A stretch of DNA of 64,000 nt from Bigelowiella natans CCMP2755 (taxonomy: Eukaryota > Cercozoa > Chlorarachniophyceae), in assembly GCA_000320545.1 (NCBI GenBank), contig ADNK01001890.1, forward strand, positions 1 through 64,000, read 5' to 3'. Both the position numbers and the translations under genes were made by a program. Below are positions 34,720 to 46,064 of the stretch, one piece after another (within the stretch, counting starts at the first letter, position 1; every line of letters starts with the position of its first letter). Below the pieces are notes generated by a model. That model was not told the origin of the DNA. It searched no databases and saw nothing but the letters and a program-made list of their open reading frames with translations.

Positions 34720-36478
34720 GCCATCAATACCAGCATGCTGTTTCACGACATCGTGTTTGTTGATCTTGCCATTCTTAGGATATACAATTTATGTTGTATG
34801 TAAATGTTGTACCCTCCAAAGGGCCAAGCGTTCTCTTAGAGCATTGAGCTGTCTACGTCTTGTATCGAGGGCCATCTCTAACTCATCCATCGATTGCTTG
34901 TCCTAAAACATCATTTGATAACAATAAATAATAACAATAACAACTATTAATGATGATGATTTCTATCATTATTATCGTTATTATAGAATATTTTCAATAG
35001 CCCTGACGTCTCTTTGCCATCATCGTTATCATCATCATAGTCGTCATCATCGATCTCGAATCTACTACTAGTACTTGTCGTATAGCTTCTAGATCAATTG
35101 CAATGCCATCAGCTATTTGGGCCTTTGTAGCTGGTGATGGAGACCTGGAGACAACAAGGAGGAGGAGGAGGAGGAGGAGGAGGAGGAGGAGGAAAATAGC
35201 ACACGACTACTGAATAACAAAGACTATAGAAAGACATAGGCTGGCATCATCATATCAATGATGATTAAGTCTCAGCACCAGAAAAATGCAACAAATAGTG
35301 AAAAGGTTGCTTAGATAATAACAACGGCAATATATATATATATATATAGGAGCTTAATAATGTCGTTGTTTCCCCCCTCTCTCTTCACTTTCTTTCGTCT
35401 CTCAAGAACAAAGATCTCCTCGTAGGAACACGCACACACACACACAAACACACCACACACACACACACACACATTACCAGATATCGGCTACTGGGGCAGT
35501 ATCACGGTTGCAGCAAGAAATCTAAGGATGATCAAGAGGGAAGAAGGAGAAGATGAAGAAGATATTCATCAGCCATTGAGTGAGAGAAAAAGATAAATAG
35601 TACAAGAGGGGAGGGGGAGAAACTTCCTACTATTATTAATTACTATTATTATTATTATTATAATTATTATTCGCCGGTAACCAACCGATGTGCATAAAGA
35701 CAGTGATCTTCTATCCACAGACGCCGCAAGCTGAGTATTGAGTTGTTTACAGTGTATGTGTGAGTGTGTGAGAGTGTGCTTGGCTGCTGCGTGATAAAGA
35801 GTAGCCACTACTACTACTACTACTACTATACTACTAGTAGTCCTGCTGCTACTCCTTCTTCTAATACAACTATGTGGTCTTCTTCTTCTTCTTCTTCTTC
35901 TTCTACTACTACTACCTGATCGCTTGACATCTGCACCTCTTTGTCCTATGTAGTACGTAGCATGATCATTCATCATCAAACACGCAATCCAATAATTTAT
36001 AAGTAATAAATAGAAGATAAAGAGGAGAGAGAGACTTCGATATGATAAATGCCGAATTGCATCGTCTCTCCTCCCCATCTCCCTTCCTTCCCTGGTTTCC
36101 TTATTTTTCCCTTGTTTAAATTGCTGATATTTATCTGCCCCCTCATTCTCCTCCTCCTCCTCCTCCTCGAGCACAACCGTAAATTGACTTCCAGATGTTC
36201 CGAACCTGACAAGAAATGTCGCATATGTGATAACTACTACTTAAACAACAAGATATTGAGACATAATGCATTGAGATAATATTGCATGCAGTACTCTACC
36301 ATTCGTAGCTGCTATGATGATGCTGCTGCTGCTGCTGCTGATGATGATGATGATATAGTGCTGTGTAGCAACCATATTTTGAACAACAGAAATCCTCCCA
36401 TCATAGTACGTGAATATCAGCATCATCATCACGATCATAATAATGCGTTGCTGCTGCACGATATCGTACAATGGCACA

Positions 36479-36509
<31 letters not shown>

Positions 36510-37106
36510 ACATACCAGCCCGCCGTGGAGTCCAGAAATTCTTCACGTAGATACCTACACGTGATGGTGTAAAAAGAAGAGGAGGAGGGGGAGGAGGAGA
36601 GGGAAGAATGAGGATTCATATTTGTATCAATCCAGACGTAATTTATTGTGTGTGGAGGGGGGGGGTTAAAAATGATATTATTTGTTATTACTCGCAGTCG
36701 CGGTTTCTTGCTGGGTCAACGTGGCTGATGAGAGAGAGGATGTAAAAAATGAACACGTAGTGATGGTGAAGATGACGGTGATGATGACGATGATAATAAT
36801 AATGGCGATGATGACTCAAAAGTAATTATTCATGCCGACTTTCTGCTCGTGTGTTTTTTGCAGCTAGATCATAATGACGACGATGATGATGATAATGATG
36901 ATAATGATGATGGTGGTGGCATTCGATGATGATGATGATAATGATGATAATGATGATGGTGGTGGCATATTTGAATAGAAACTATCATCTTTGAATTGTT
37001 GCTATAATTACTCGCAACCGCCCCTTTGCACTGCCACAACCTACATAATTCATCAAACCATGTTCCACGACTGAGGACTTGGCATTATATTTAGTTGTAT
37101 ATTTCT

Positions 37107-37137
<31 letters not shown>

Positions 37138-37992
37138 TTCTGACAGCAGACCCATGAGTCTTGAGACCGCTCGTCGTTCTTAAGTAGGAACGAAAGCCGT
37201 GCAATCTTGGTACACAAACCGCAAAGTTCACTGCAACAACATATATTGAAGAAACATTTTAGTGCTGCTGCACCGTATATCATTACCAAATTTCTTTTAA
37301 ATGGATTAAACCAAAAAAGTATGTATTTTTTGGGAGTATTTGTCTTGCTATTGATCGTCGTTGTTTTGCGCGGCAGCTCCAAAGTGGCAAACCTAGAGTC
37401 TATTGCATACTGGTCTTTGGTATCGATCTGATGTAATCATTAAAAAACAAATATTTGAGACTGAAATTGCGGTCCTCCTGTTCCGTGACCTTTATCTTCT
37501 ACATGACAGGTATATTGATTGCTAACAGTAATTCTGCCACTTAAAGATGAGGATCTGACCTGAAAGAAGGTCTTGAGCTTTGATCTGAACTTATGCGTGC
37601 ACACGTACGATGGAGTTGCCGCACCCACAAGGTTCTGCTCTTCTATGGATATCATCATACTAGGTGATGCTTCAAGTGGGCGCAACGAGACATTTGACGG
37701 CAGCAATTGATGATTCCAATTCGACGATGGATGATACTCGCCCTTGCTTTCATCAATGGCGCGAGAATGTATATCTAGAGAGGTACCAAGATAAAAATTA
37801 TCGTAAAAAATGATTGGATCATGATTGTGATGCCATTCCTTAAGTATTTCCATACTAACCTGGTGCTGGGTCATTCGTTGATTTTGGTTCCAGAAGCTGC
37901 ACTGCCGTACACACCGAGCTTAAACTGACAACAAGCAAAAGGCTGACGCACTTCGCTGGAAAGAGTTCTAGGGTAGTAGGTCTAGAAATCAT
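33751..37992 (-). CDS. Secreted or lumenal protein with Cys-containing domain and C-terminal coiled coil (342 aa), unknown function
   Basis: Unrecognised, but 13 small exons join in phase: 37992-37860, 37774-37490, 37230-37152, 36724-36692, 36554-36516, 36205-36178, 35521-35478, 35144-35075, 34902-34813, 34588-34553, 34244-34209, 34038-33970 and 33837-33751. ATG 37992 opens a signal peptide (AKCVSLLLVVSLSSVCTA). Residues about 45-215 form a domain with scattered cysteines (SYVCTHKF, QYTCHVEDKVNFAVCVP, NRDCEYLREEF, TISCCNRDTAP). From about 215 to the end the sequence is a heptad-rich coiled coil: MDELEMALDTRRRQLNALRE, SDLQEKAEKLEK, TDELRRREKKVKEVEKGLQQ, QKKDLEDRIRNL. No membrane helix is seen. 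Exons are as short as 28 bp and occupy one quarter of the gene; introns hold CTA, TAG, CAT and CTT repeats. A role in the secretory lumen is likely, nothing more specific. Confidence 0.68.
36873..36966. repeat. Tandem duplication of a GAT/GATAAT-rich unit
   Basis: The block GATGATGATGATAATGATGA plus AATGATGATGGTGGTGGCAT occurs twice in a row, about 47 bp apart, in an intron of the coiled-coil gene. Confidence 0.8.
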
Positions 37993-39936
37993 TCTATTCT
38001 TCTTCCTCAAAAGCAGCAGGGGGGCTAGTTGCTCGTAAGAGATCCCCTGCTCCTCCTCTCAACCCCTCTCCGTGCTTGTTTAGTTTTGTATTTTGAAAAC
38101 AAATTTGAATTCGTCAATCGGGTCGCATATTTTTTGTTGTCGCAACCACAAAATCCCCTTGTTGTGACGATCATCCTTACACCACCGGGGAATAGCAACA
38201 AACCAACAAACCACCGGCAGGCCTTTCTGTTGGTTCGTCAAACCCGACACCCCAATCTGCAAACCCAGAGCCTGGGCGAAGAGCCACATTGGAAGGCCAG
38301 CTTCCAGATTGTTTGAGTGTTATCTTGATGATTGGCATGACAATTCAGGAGTGTTGCTCAAACTTCAGCTCCGCGCTGGGACTTGCGAAACTGAAGAGCA
38401 CAGGGCTGAAATTCACAATTGGCCAAAATTCACAATTTGCCCCCCTCTTCCTCGGTGTGTCCTCTTTGCAATGCTGAAGTTGTTCAAAGTGTCAACCACC
38501 TCATCCACATGATAGACATGCTATGTTGTGCATTGCTGTGTCCATCATCCATCATTGCATTCACTTGAATGCAGAGAGATGCAAACTTCTCTCGCACATG
38601 AGATCAGCTCTGGGTTCAGCTTCTTCCCTCCACCCTTCATTCTTTGACGCTCCAGACTCCTCCAAAACCAAGGTTCTGCTGGGGGCCCCCTCAGATGATC
38701 CAAACGTAGATCGTCGTGTGGACATGGCCTTCAGGAAGTTTTTGCTCAGAGTGGAGGTCTTGCGCCGTCTGAATTTTGCCGCTAGTGTCATTGCTTCCCA
38801 ATGACCAAGTCATGCCTTTTTGGCAAACCAGCCAGTTGATTTGCTGGTCACAGTCCTCACTGAAGCCAGTTCGAGGCACTGCATTTTGCACACTGCAAAT
38901 GTCTTGCAACACTTTGGAAATGTGGTTCTTCATCATTGTTTCATTGTTTCATTGTTTCATTGTTTCATTGTTGGTCCCTGCTCGGGATGGATGCCTTGTG
39001 TCGTCGTCACTTGGCTGTCAATTGTGATGCATTCAATGTTCAGTTCGCGCTGATTTGCATGAACACCGCTAGCTTGCTGGTCAGTCCTCACTGAAGCCAG
39101 TTCGAGGCACTGCATTTCGCACATTGCAAGTGTCATGTCACACTTTGGAGATGCAGTTTTTCATCAGCATTGTTTCATTGCTTTCATTGTTTCCACAACA
39201 TGCAAGCTTTCCTTGGTGGTCGCTCACTGATTGAGGAGGCATGGACCAATTGGCACGGATGAGTCAGCGTCCATGATCTTCATACTTTTCAGCTGCATTG
39301 TGGGAATCTCGAGGAATCAATTCATTCATTCATTCATGGCAACGATTGCTGATGCATTGTGTGCATGCAAAACTTCGTGTCAACACTCGTGTGTGTCAAT
39401 TTCATTGTGTGCGCGCGCTGGCACGCTCTGGCGCTGCTCATTGTCCACACACCACCGGATTGCTGATTCCCCTGTGTTCTGTGCCAGTGCATGGTCCGTC
39501 CATGTCACTTGTCTAGATTTTTTGGTCCAGCTAGGTTTTGCCATGCTGGCATGTGTTCACAAACGTGCGCGCAGCAGTGACAACTAGACAACAATGCGAA
39601 GTTCAAGTGCAACTGAAGTCAAAAGATCGCCGATGTTGGATGATTCTCGACACACACACACACCCACACCCACACCCACACACACACATGCAACAATCAC
39701 ACACACGTACGCACGCACGCGCACACATGCGCCCTGTTGCAGTGCCGTCTGCTTCATTTGCATCCTTTCACCAGCCAGCGTAGCAAGCTAGCAAGCATGC
39801 ATGCTAGCATGTCCAGACGTGCGAGCCGCGCTCACACAAGCTGAGGCTCCCGATCTGCGTGACATGCAAAGACTGATGCATGGCAAATTCATGAAGTAGT
39901 GGTGTGTGTTTGATCAATCAATGCAATGCGCAAGAT
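37993..39936. other. Spacer between coiled-coil gene 5' end and aldo/keto reductase 3' end
   Basis: TGTCGCA at about 38138-38144 and GGTCGCAT at 38121 lie 130-150 bp upstream of the coiled-coil start. The middle is TTTCATTG-rich with a 105-bp direct repeat (listed separately). From about 39200 palindromic TGCATG/GCTAGC words dominate, next to the reductase 3' end. Frames here (for example 38523-38804) look random. Confidence 0.45.
38841..39180. repeat. Two diverged direct repeats of about 105 bp
   Basis: TTGCTGGTCA(CA)GTCCTCACTGAAGCCAGTTC... at 38841-38947 recurs at 39074-39180, both copies ending in TTTCATTG. Between them GTTTCATT is repeated four times (about 38938-38971). No terminal inverted repeats or target duplications are evident. 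Confidence 0.8.
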
Positions 39937-40957
39937 TCACAAGTCAATCTTGCTCTTGTCGTAATAGAAATGGGATTCCGGGTTGAATTGACGAATCTCG
40001 GCGCCAAAAGTTTCTTCGAAGTCTTTAGCGGCCTGTGTGTACTTTTCGAGTTCCTTTTCACATCCCAGCAAAAGGGATCCTATCAGTTCCTCGACCTCAG
40101 AGGCAAAGCGGGCCCCAAGCAAGGCCCCCGCTATTGGAGGGGACATGGACCCGGGACCGGCTGCAAAGTGTAGTGCAAGCGCTCGTAGATCAAGATTCTG
40201 TTCATCGCTCCAAGATTTCACCCTCCTAGCGAGTTTAATTAACGTAGGCACTTCTAAAAGGGATTTCACACCTTGTCGGAAGCTTTTTTCAGGATCTACC
40301 CCACTAAGAAGGCCCATGTAGAGAGGTCCACCATTAAGCACTCCAACATTCATGCGAGTTGCCGCTGGAAAGAGCTCAGTCTCTGCATACCGACGGATTA
40401 AATTCCAGTCGTTAACTGTAATAATGATGTCAGCAAGATTCGTTGTATGCTCCATGAATCTTAGCAAAACATCATGCTCTCTTACACCAATTCCTGTTGC
40501 ACGAATGCTTTTGTCAGCACGAAGCTCTTGAAAAGCTACATATCCTCCCGTCTCCGGAGAGAAGAATTCATCAAGATCCTCCTGCGAAGGATCATGTAGC
40601 AAGAGCACATCTATCGTGCCTGATGGAGGATTCAGAAGCTTTAGAGATCGCTTGAATGATGAATGCACACCATCTTTCGAGAAAGGCGAGTGTCCATTGT
40701 TCTGGGGTCCATTGTCCCCACACTTGGTGATAATGGTGGTGCTTGTTGTAGCAGTGAATGATGACTTTCCAGCTAGAGAGTTTACAGCGAGGCCAATGCG
40801 CTCCTCGCTTCGGCCGTTACCATAGTTAGGACTTGTATCAATGAGGTTAATGCCAAGTTCCAAGGCTCGGATGACACAGTCAACAGCTTCACCCTGATAG
40901 ATGAAATATATTTAACTCCCTCGTTGGTAAATCTACATTTTTACACACACACGTTAT

Positions 40958-41015
<58 letters not shown>

Positions 41016-41019
41016 CATA

Positions 41020-41082
<63 letters not shown>

Positions 41083-41475
41083 ATGTTTCAGGTTTCTGTA
41101 AGTGTTAGTGTTGTCTTGAAGTCGCTGATGTTTCTATTTCTATCACTTTGACCATGCTGATATGTGGTCTTGCTAATCAACTGGCTATACTTGTAAGCTG
41201 TGATACAATCACTAACCTCAGAAACTTTTCCATAGACCTCGCCTATACCAACCCCTCCAAGACCGATGATACTCGTTTCAATCCCTGTGTTCCCTAGCAC
41301 TCGTGAAGGCAAGGTTGATAAGCGACGGCGGAAAGCTGCTGTGAAGTAAGAATAAGAAAATTTTATCAACACGTTCCGGGAGAGAAAAATCATATTTTTT
41401 GGGATAGAAATTTGCCCGTGTACAACCATCAGTTGAGGTCATCACTCGATGTAGCCTCCGAACTGCCTTCATCAT
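39937..41475 (-). CDS. Aldo/keto reductase, L-galactose dehydrogenase-like (375 aa)
   Basis: Three exons, 41475-41427, 41338-41217 and 40893-39937, join in phase. The N-terminus RVLGNTGIETSIIGLGGVGIG is the classic opening of the family. The catalytic tetrad is visible: D76 and Y81 (LIDTSPNYGNG), K114 (IITKCGD) and H157 (DVLLLHDPS). The GVREHD, NDWNLI and VLNGGPLYMGLLSG segments fit the L-galactose or D-threo-aldose dehydrogenase branch, which oxidises the C1 of a sugar with NAD(P)+. L-galactose dehydrogenase makes L-galactono-1,4-lactone for ascorbate; assignment to that step is inferred. The first 25 residues are basic and Ser/Thr-containing (MKAVRRLHRVMTSTDAAFRR), so a mitochondrial presequence is possible. 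It diverges from the OST3/6 gene over 457 bp. The last intron carries CA, TA and GT repeats. Confidence 0.9.
40943..41080. repeat. Compound (CA)n (TA)n (GT)n microsatellite
   Basis: CA units, about 20 TA units and about 28 GT units in an intron of the reductase gene. Because CA and GT are complementary, the arms can pair around the TA centre. Confidence 0.95.
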
Positions 41476-41932
41476 CCAATTGTGAGAAAGCAGAATCTGA
41501 AATATTTCTGAAATTTACATTCCGTGGTTAAAGGAGCCCGATAGTGGTTTGAATCAGGCTCTACACAAGGCGACAGACATGCAGGAGGGAGAACTACTTT
41601 GGATTCACTTCTTAGCATCATCATAATTTTCTCATCAGGGCACCATCACCCTTCTCTCACGACGATTTCGGCTTTGCACAGGCTTCAAAATGATGTCCGG
41701 ATTACTTACAAAAAGCTGGTATTTGCCATGTCGCAACATCAGAAAGTACCGCGTTAAAGATATGAGGGTTCAAAAATCGACTCTCTTGTCGCAATATATG
41801 AAATATAGGTCATTTTCCCATCGAAAAGGTACTTTTAGCATGATTTTTTCGATAGATCTGCCGTACAAGCTTGCACACGCACACGCAACGCAACAACATC
41901 GATCAGCCCTCTGCTGCTACCCACCGTGGAGG
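41476..41932. promoter_or_regulatory. Divergent promoter region of reductase (-) and OST3/6 (+)
   Basis: It contains TGTCGCA twice in the same orientation (41729-41735 and 41787-41793), both followed by A(A/C)AT-like sequence, 140-205 bp upstream of the OST3/6 start codon. Repeat-free. Confidence 0.45.
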
Positions 41933-44488
41933 ATGTTGCTGTGCAATCGCCGTCACGGGAGAAGGAATCTTCCACTGCTCTTCATTGTACTTGCATTCCT
42001 TCTTTGCGCACCATCTACTCTTGCTGCGAAGAAGAAGAAGTCCGTTGGGAACAAAAACAAGAATTCGAATGATGTGCCCGCTCAGGGCATGTCTGCAGAG
42101 AAGCTCAAGCGACGCGAAGCGGTAATGTCCGTCTTTTCCTCCAGAGAACTCAGCCATCACATAAGAATTTGCATCAAAACCATTCGTGCCAAGTAGTAAT
42201 CCCCAGAATGAAATCACAGAGTTGGATATGCTCTGATATTTCTACATCGTTCCCCATTCCTTATTACTGTCATCTCTTCGCCCCCCTTCCTGTCCTTCCT
42301 CTCTTCTCTTTCTGTTTGGCTTTTATTTTCCTTATTATGCCATTTAAGCGCGATGCTCGAAAAATGGCAGCAAAGAAGCGACGAAAGGAGTTGCGAAGAA
42401 AGGAACGACAACTTCGACTTGCCGAACGTGTGCGCGAGAAGAAAAAGTAGTCGAACAATGAGGACATTAATTTTGCACAAAACTCAATGACAATAGAGTG
42501 TCTAGTAGCACATTGCTGATCAGACACAACCTCTTTCTCAGGGAAAAAAAGAAGGCAAAAGCTGGAAAGATAAAACCTCTTAATGCAAAGGTGGTGTGTA
42601 GTTGCAAAAAATATCAACTTCTTGGTTTTTGCTCATCATAATATCTGACAAATTACATGCATCAGGGTTTGAAGGCTGCAAAATCCAAACTAAGCAACAT
42701 GCACAAAAGGAGCGAAGCTGATGCAAATGGAATTGTTCATCTAGATAGGTATTACTCACTACTAGTAGAAGCAGATACATGCTTGGGGAAAAGAGAAGAA
42801 GAAGAAGAAGAAGAAGAAGAAGAAGAAGAAGAAGATCTACCACTTTTATCATCGCCATTGTCTCACCTTCGTAGTGATTTGGCATTTCGTTGATAATCGA
42901 ACAATTCAATCATATGTAGATTTTAATCTGATGCATCATACTACTTTCTGGGTTCTTTCTCCTTGACAGCATTCATCATCAACTATTTAATTATTATTTT
43001 CTACATATGTTGCATTAATTCTTTCAGCCGTGAATACAAGAGGTACATCAATGATGGCCCACGAGGTTACTACACAATGGTCGTCTACACTGCTCTTGAT
43101 GAGGAATTCCAGTGCTCTATTTGGTAATTATGATCAAAACCATCATCATCATCATCATCATCATCATCGTCATATTAATGTTATTAGTCAATCGATGAAC
43201 AAAGAAATGATAAAGCTTAGCCAAGCAATGAATTTAAGCAAGCTTGACCCTCCTGTCTTCATCGCATCAGTCGATTACAAAGACAATGCACATGTCTTTC
43301 AGACGGTAATAATAAGTCAATACGTACGTAGTAGACTGTGGCTGTGGTTATCATCATTCTGTGAAACAGACAATAGGAATAATCGAAAAACATTCACGCA
43401 TGGGCCCATGATCAAAACTAATACTGTCATCAGCCACTGCTGTTATCGAAGAAGTAGGAGCATGCAGTATAGAACAAACTATTGCACCGACTTGGATCAG
43501 CAGCAGCAGCAGCAGCAGCAGCAAATACTGCTTGCCACACTCATCAGTCTCCTCCTTACCCTCATTTTGACAACGACAATTAGAAAAGAAACTAAGTACA
43601 AGTGCCATCACCACCACCACTGTTACTTACTTTCTTACTTACTTACTACCACTACTACTGCTGCTGCTGCTGCTACACAGTTGCAATTTCGCCATGTTCC
43701 AATCGTGGTCCTTGTTCCGCCAACGAATACCACCAGGAAACCGAAGCTAATGGATTTTTACCGCAAAATCCCACAGCAGTATCGCCTCATGTAAGAAGGG
43801 AGAGGAGAAGAGAAAAAGAGAGGGGGGGGGGAGGGGAAGAGAAGAGACTGACAAGCGCGACGAAATCGACACGACGATGACTACGAAAAAGAAGAAGAAG
43901 AGGAAGCCCTTTGAGAGTTCATCGTTAACACGATTTACTGCTACAAATTCTGATTTCTCTCTCTCTTTCTCTCTAGATATCGGCGTATTATATCTGCCTC
44001 TTCTCTGTGTCAATGGCGGTGGATTTAGTATCAAATATTGAATATACACACGACTCCCTTTCTCTTTCTCTAGGTCGACTGGAAGGCTTGCAGCACAAGA
44101 TTTTGCTAATTTTATCGCGAAGAATGCCCCTGCTGTGGGGGAGCTGAACATTCCACAGCCTACACCTAAAGTGTATAAGTACGTCGGTCTTAGCATCGTC
44201 ATCATTGCTGTTCTCTACCTTCTCGTTTCCTCTCTTATCTTCAAGAACATCTGCAAGTATCAAGAATACAAGCTTCCCTATTTTACGCTGGTGCTCGTAT
44301 TCTACGCATGGTGCGCGGGTGCTGGCATGTACAACATCATCAGATCGACGCAATGGTGATAATAAGTAGTTGTAGTAGCTTACGTTATAACTAGTGTGTG
44401 CTACTGCTATACTGCTCCTACTGCTGTTAAATACGCATGTGTATCTGTTAAAAAACAATATTGATGACAGTAGCAACTTATTCTTCCT

Positions 44489-44530
<42 letters not shown>

Positions 44531-45008
44531 CAATTACACACAGGCATGGTGGCAGCAGCAAAGATCCTGAGTATTTTTATCCCGGAAATGGGTCACAATA
44601 CATCTACGGTTCAATGATTGTAGGAGCACTCAACCTTTCTGTAGGCTTGATGCTTGTGCTACTCAATTCCTGGGCTTTAGATGTGAGTGATTGAGTGATT
44701 AGGCGAGTCAGTCAGTAGTTACAATTGTGGGATATGTGTGTCATCATATCACGACGACGTCGACTTTATCCAGATAGTGATGATGATCATGATCATGGTT
44801 ATGAGGATAATGATTTAGCACATACGATGCGTGCCTACCTACCTCTGTTCTCTGATGTATGGCATGTCGTTCTGCTGCTCACTCATTCTCTCAGGACAAG
44901 AATCAGCCCAAATATGGAATTCTGCGAAAGATTTTCAAATTCTGTTTCTCGCTTATATTTAATCCGTGGGTGATAATGGCTGTGGCCGTGTACATATGGT
45001 ACTATAAC

Positions 45009-45046
<38 letters not shown>

Positions 45047-45589
45047 CGCCTTGATTCGCACGCGTATACACACGCATGCAGCACAATAAACAAAACTACT
45101 ACTAGAAGTACACAAAACACATTATTTTCAGCCTTGCAACCAACGAAAAACAAAGATATCGCACCGAAGCTTACTAAATATTAACTCTATTGTATTTATC
45201 TGATATGCTGATCCTGTAGGTGGCAATTGCTCGGTATATACTCGCGAAAGAATCCAAGCTACAACTATGGCGCAATTCCGGAACATGAGCTCTTCGATAG
45301 CGCTGAGTTCTATAAAAAGAGGTAGGTGGTATAGTTGTTTCTGCTGCAACAATTAATATCCCCAAGAGTGCTGACGTGGCGCTGATTGTGATGTCTATGA
45401 TCACAACTCTATGCTTCAACAGTATTTATCATCACGGTGCACATTATCGATATGCTGTTCCTAAAAAATATCGAAAAAAATTGAGGATAACAAGAATATT
45501 TAAATTCATAGCAGAATATTATGGAAAGTACATTTATTCAAATATTTCTTCCCTCCGTACACTTCTTACGTGCGTCATAATATTCTTAA

Positions 45590-45639
<50 letters not shown>

Positions 45640-45800
45640 ACGTTGTTCTATGTACCATTATCGTATGGCCCGCCGTCGTTTCGATAAAGCTTGAAGCGGT
45701 TGAGACGGAATATGGTTGGAAAAACTATTTTCCGCTACTACAGAAAGGGAAGCCGGTGGGTATTTCGTAATTTATTGTCATCTTTGCTGGAAGTAGCCGT

Positions 45801-45840
<40 letters not shown>

Positions 45841-46064
45841 TTATCTATCTATCTATCTGTCTCTCTCTTTCTCTCTTATTGCTTAGAATATTTTGGAGAA
45901 CATACCGGAAGCATTTTGAGGAAGCATTACAGGCGGCGTATATTTCGAGCTCATCTTATATACTCTCCAAATGGAAAAATCTGAAACCTTGGGCATTGAA
46001 TCAGTTGTCACAGTTGCAGCAAACAGTTGATGAGTACGTATTAGGGATAAAGGATGAACTATAA
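41933..46064 (+). CDS. OST3: Oligosaccharyltransferase subunit OST3/OST6 (TUSC3/MAGT1 family), extended (about 537 aa)
   Basis: Thirteen exons join in phase: 41933-42121, 42349-42446, 42542-42590, 42666-42748, 43028-43123, 43188-43305, 43681-43790, 44074-44355, 44544-44682, 44895-44998, 45220-45321, 45690-45755 and 45887-46064. A signal peptide (LPLLFIVLAFLLCAPSTLA) precedes a lumenal thioredoxin fold with active-site C169-S-I-C172, split by an intron, in TALDEEFQCSICQSMNKEM. VFIASVDYKD and FRHVPIVVLVPP follow. Four membrane helices come next: YVGLSIVIIAVLYLLVSSL, LPYFTLVLVFYAWCAGAGM, IVGALNLSVGLMLVLLNSWA and FNPWVIMAVAVYIWWQLLG. The subunit holds acceptor proteins by mixed disulfides so that the ER glycosyltransferase can modify them. 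Two things are unusual: a very basic stretch of about 90 residues after the signal peptide, and a C-terminal extension of about 100 residues after YSRKNPSYNYG. Without the 44998 donor the protein would end at 45011. OST3 versus OST6 cannot be distinguished. Confidence 0.93.
45598..45635. repeat. (TA)n microsatellite in an OST3/6 intron
   Basis: About 19 TA units between exons 45220-45321 and 45690-45755. Confidence 0.95.

Noticed and set aside
37053-37231. CxxC-containing frame ELCGLCTKIARLS read as a zinc-binding exon
   Set aside because: Its phase does not match the flanking exons; the other frame (NFAVCVPRLHGFRSY) joins in phase on both sides.
38841-39180. Transposon with long terminal repeats
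   Set aside because: Copies are only about 105 bp, diverged, 233 bp apart, and no coding sequence or target duplication is present.
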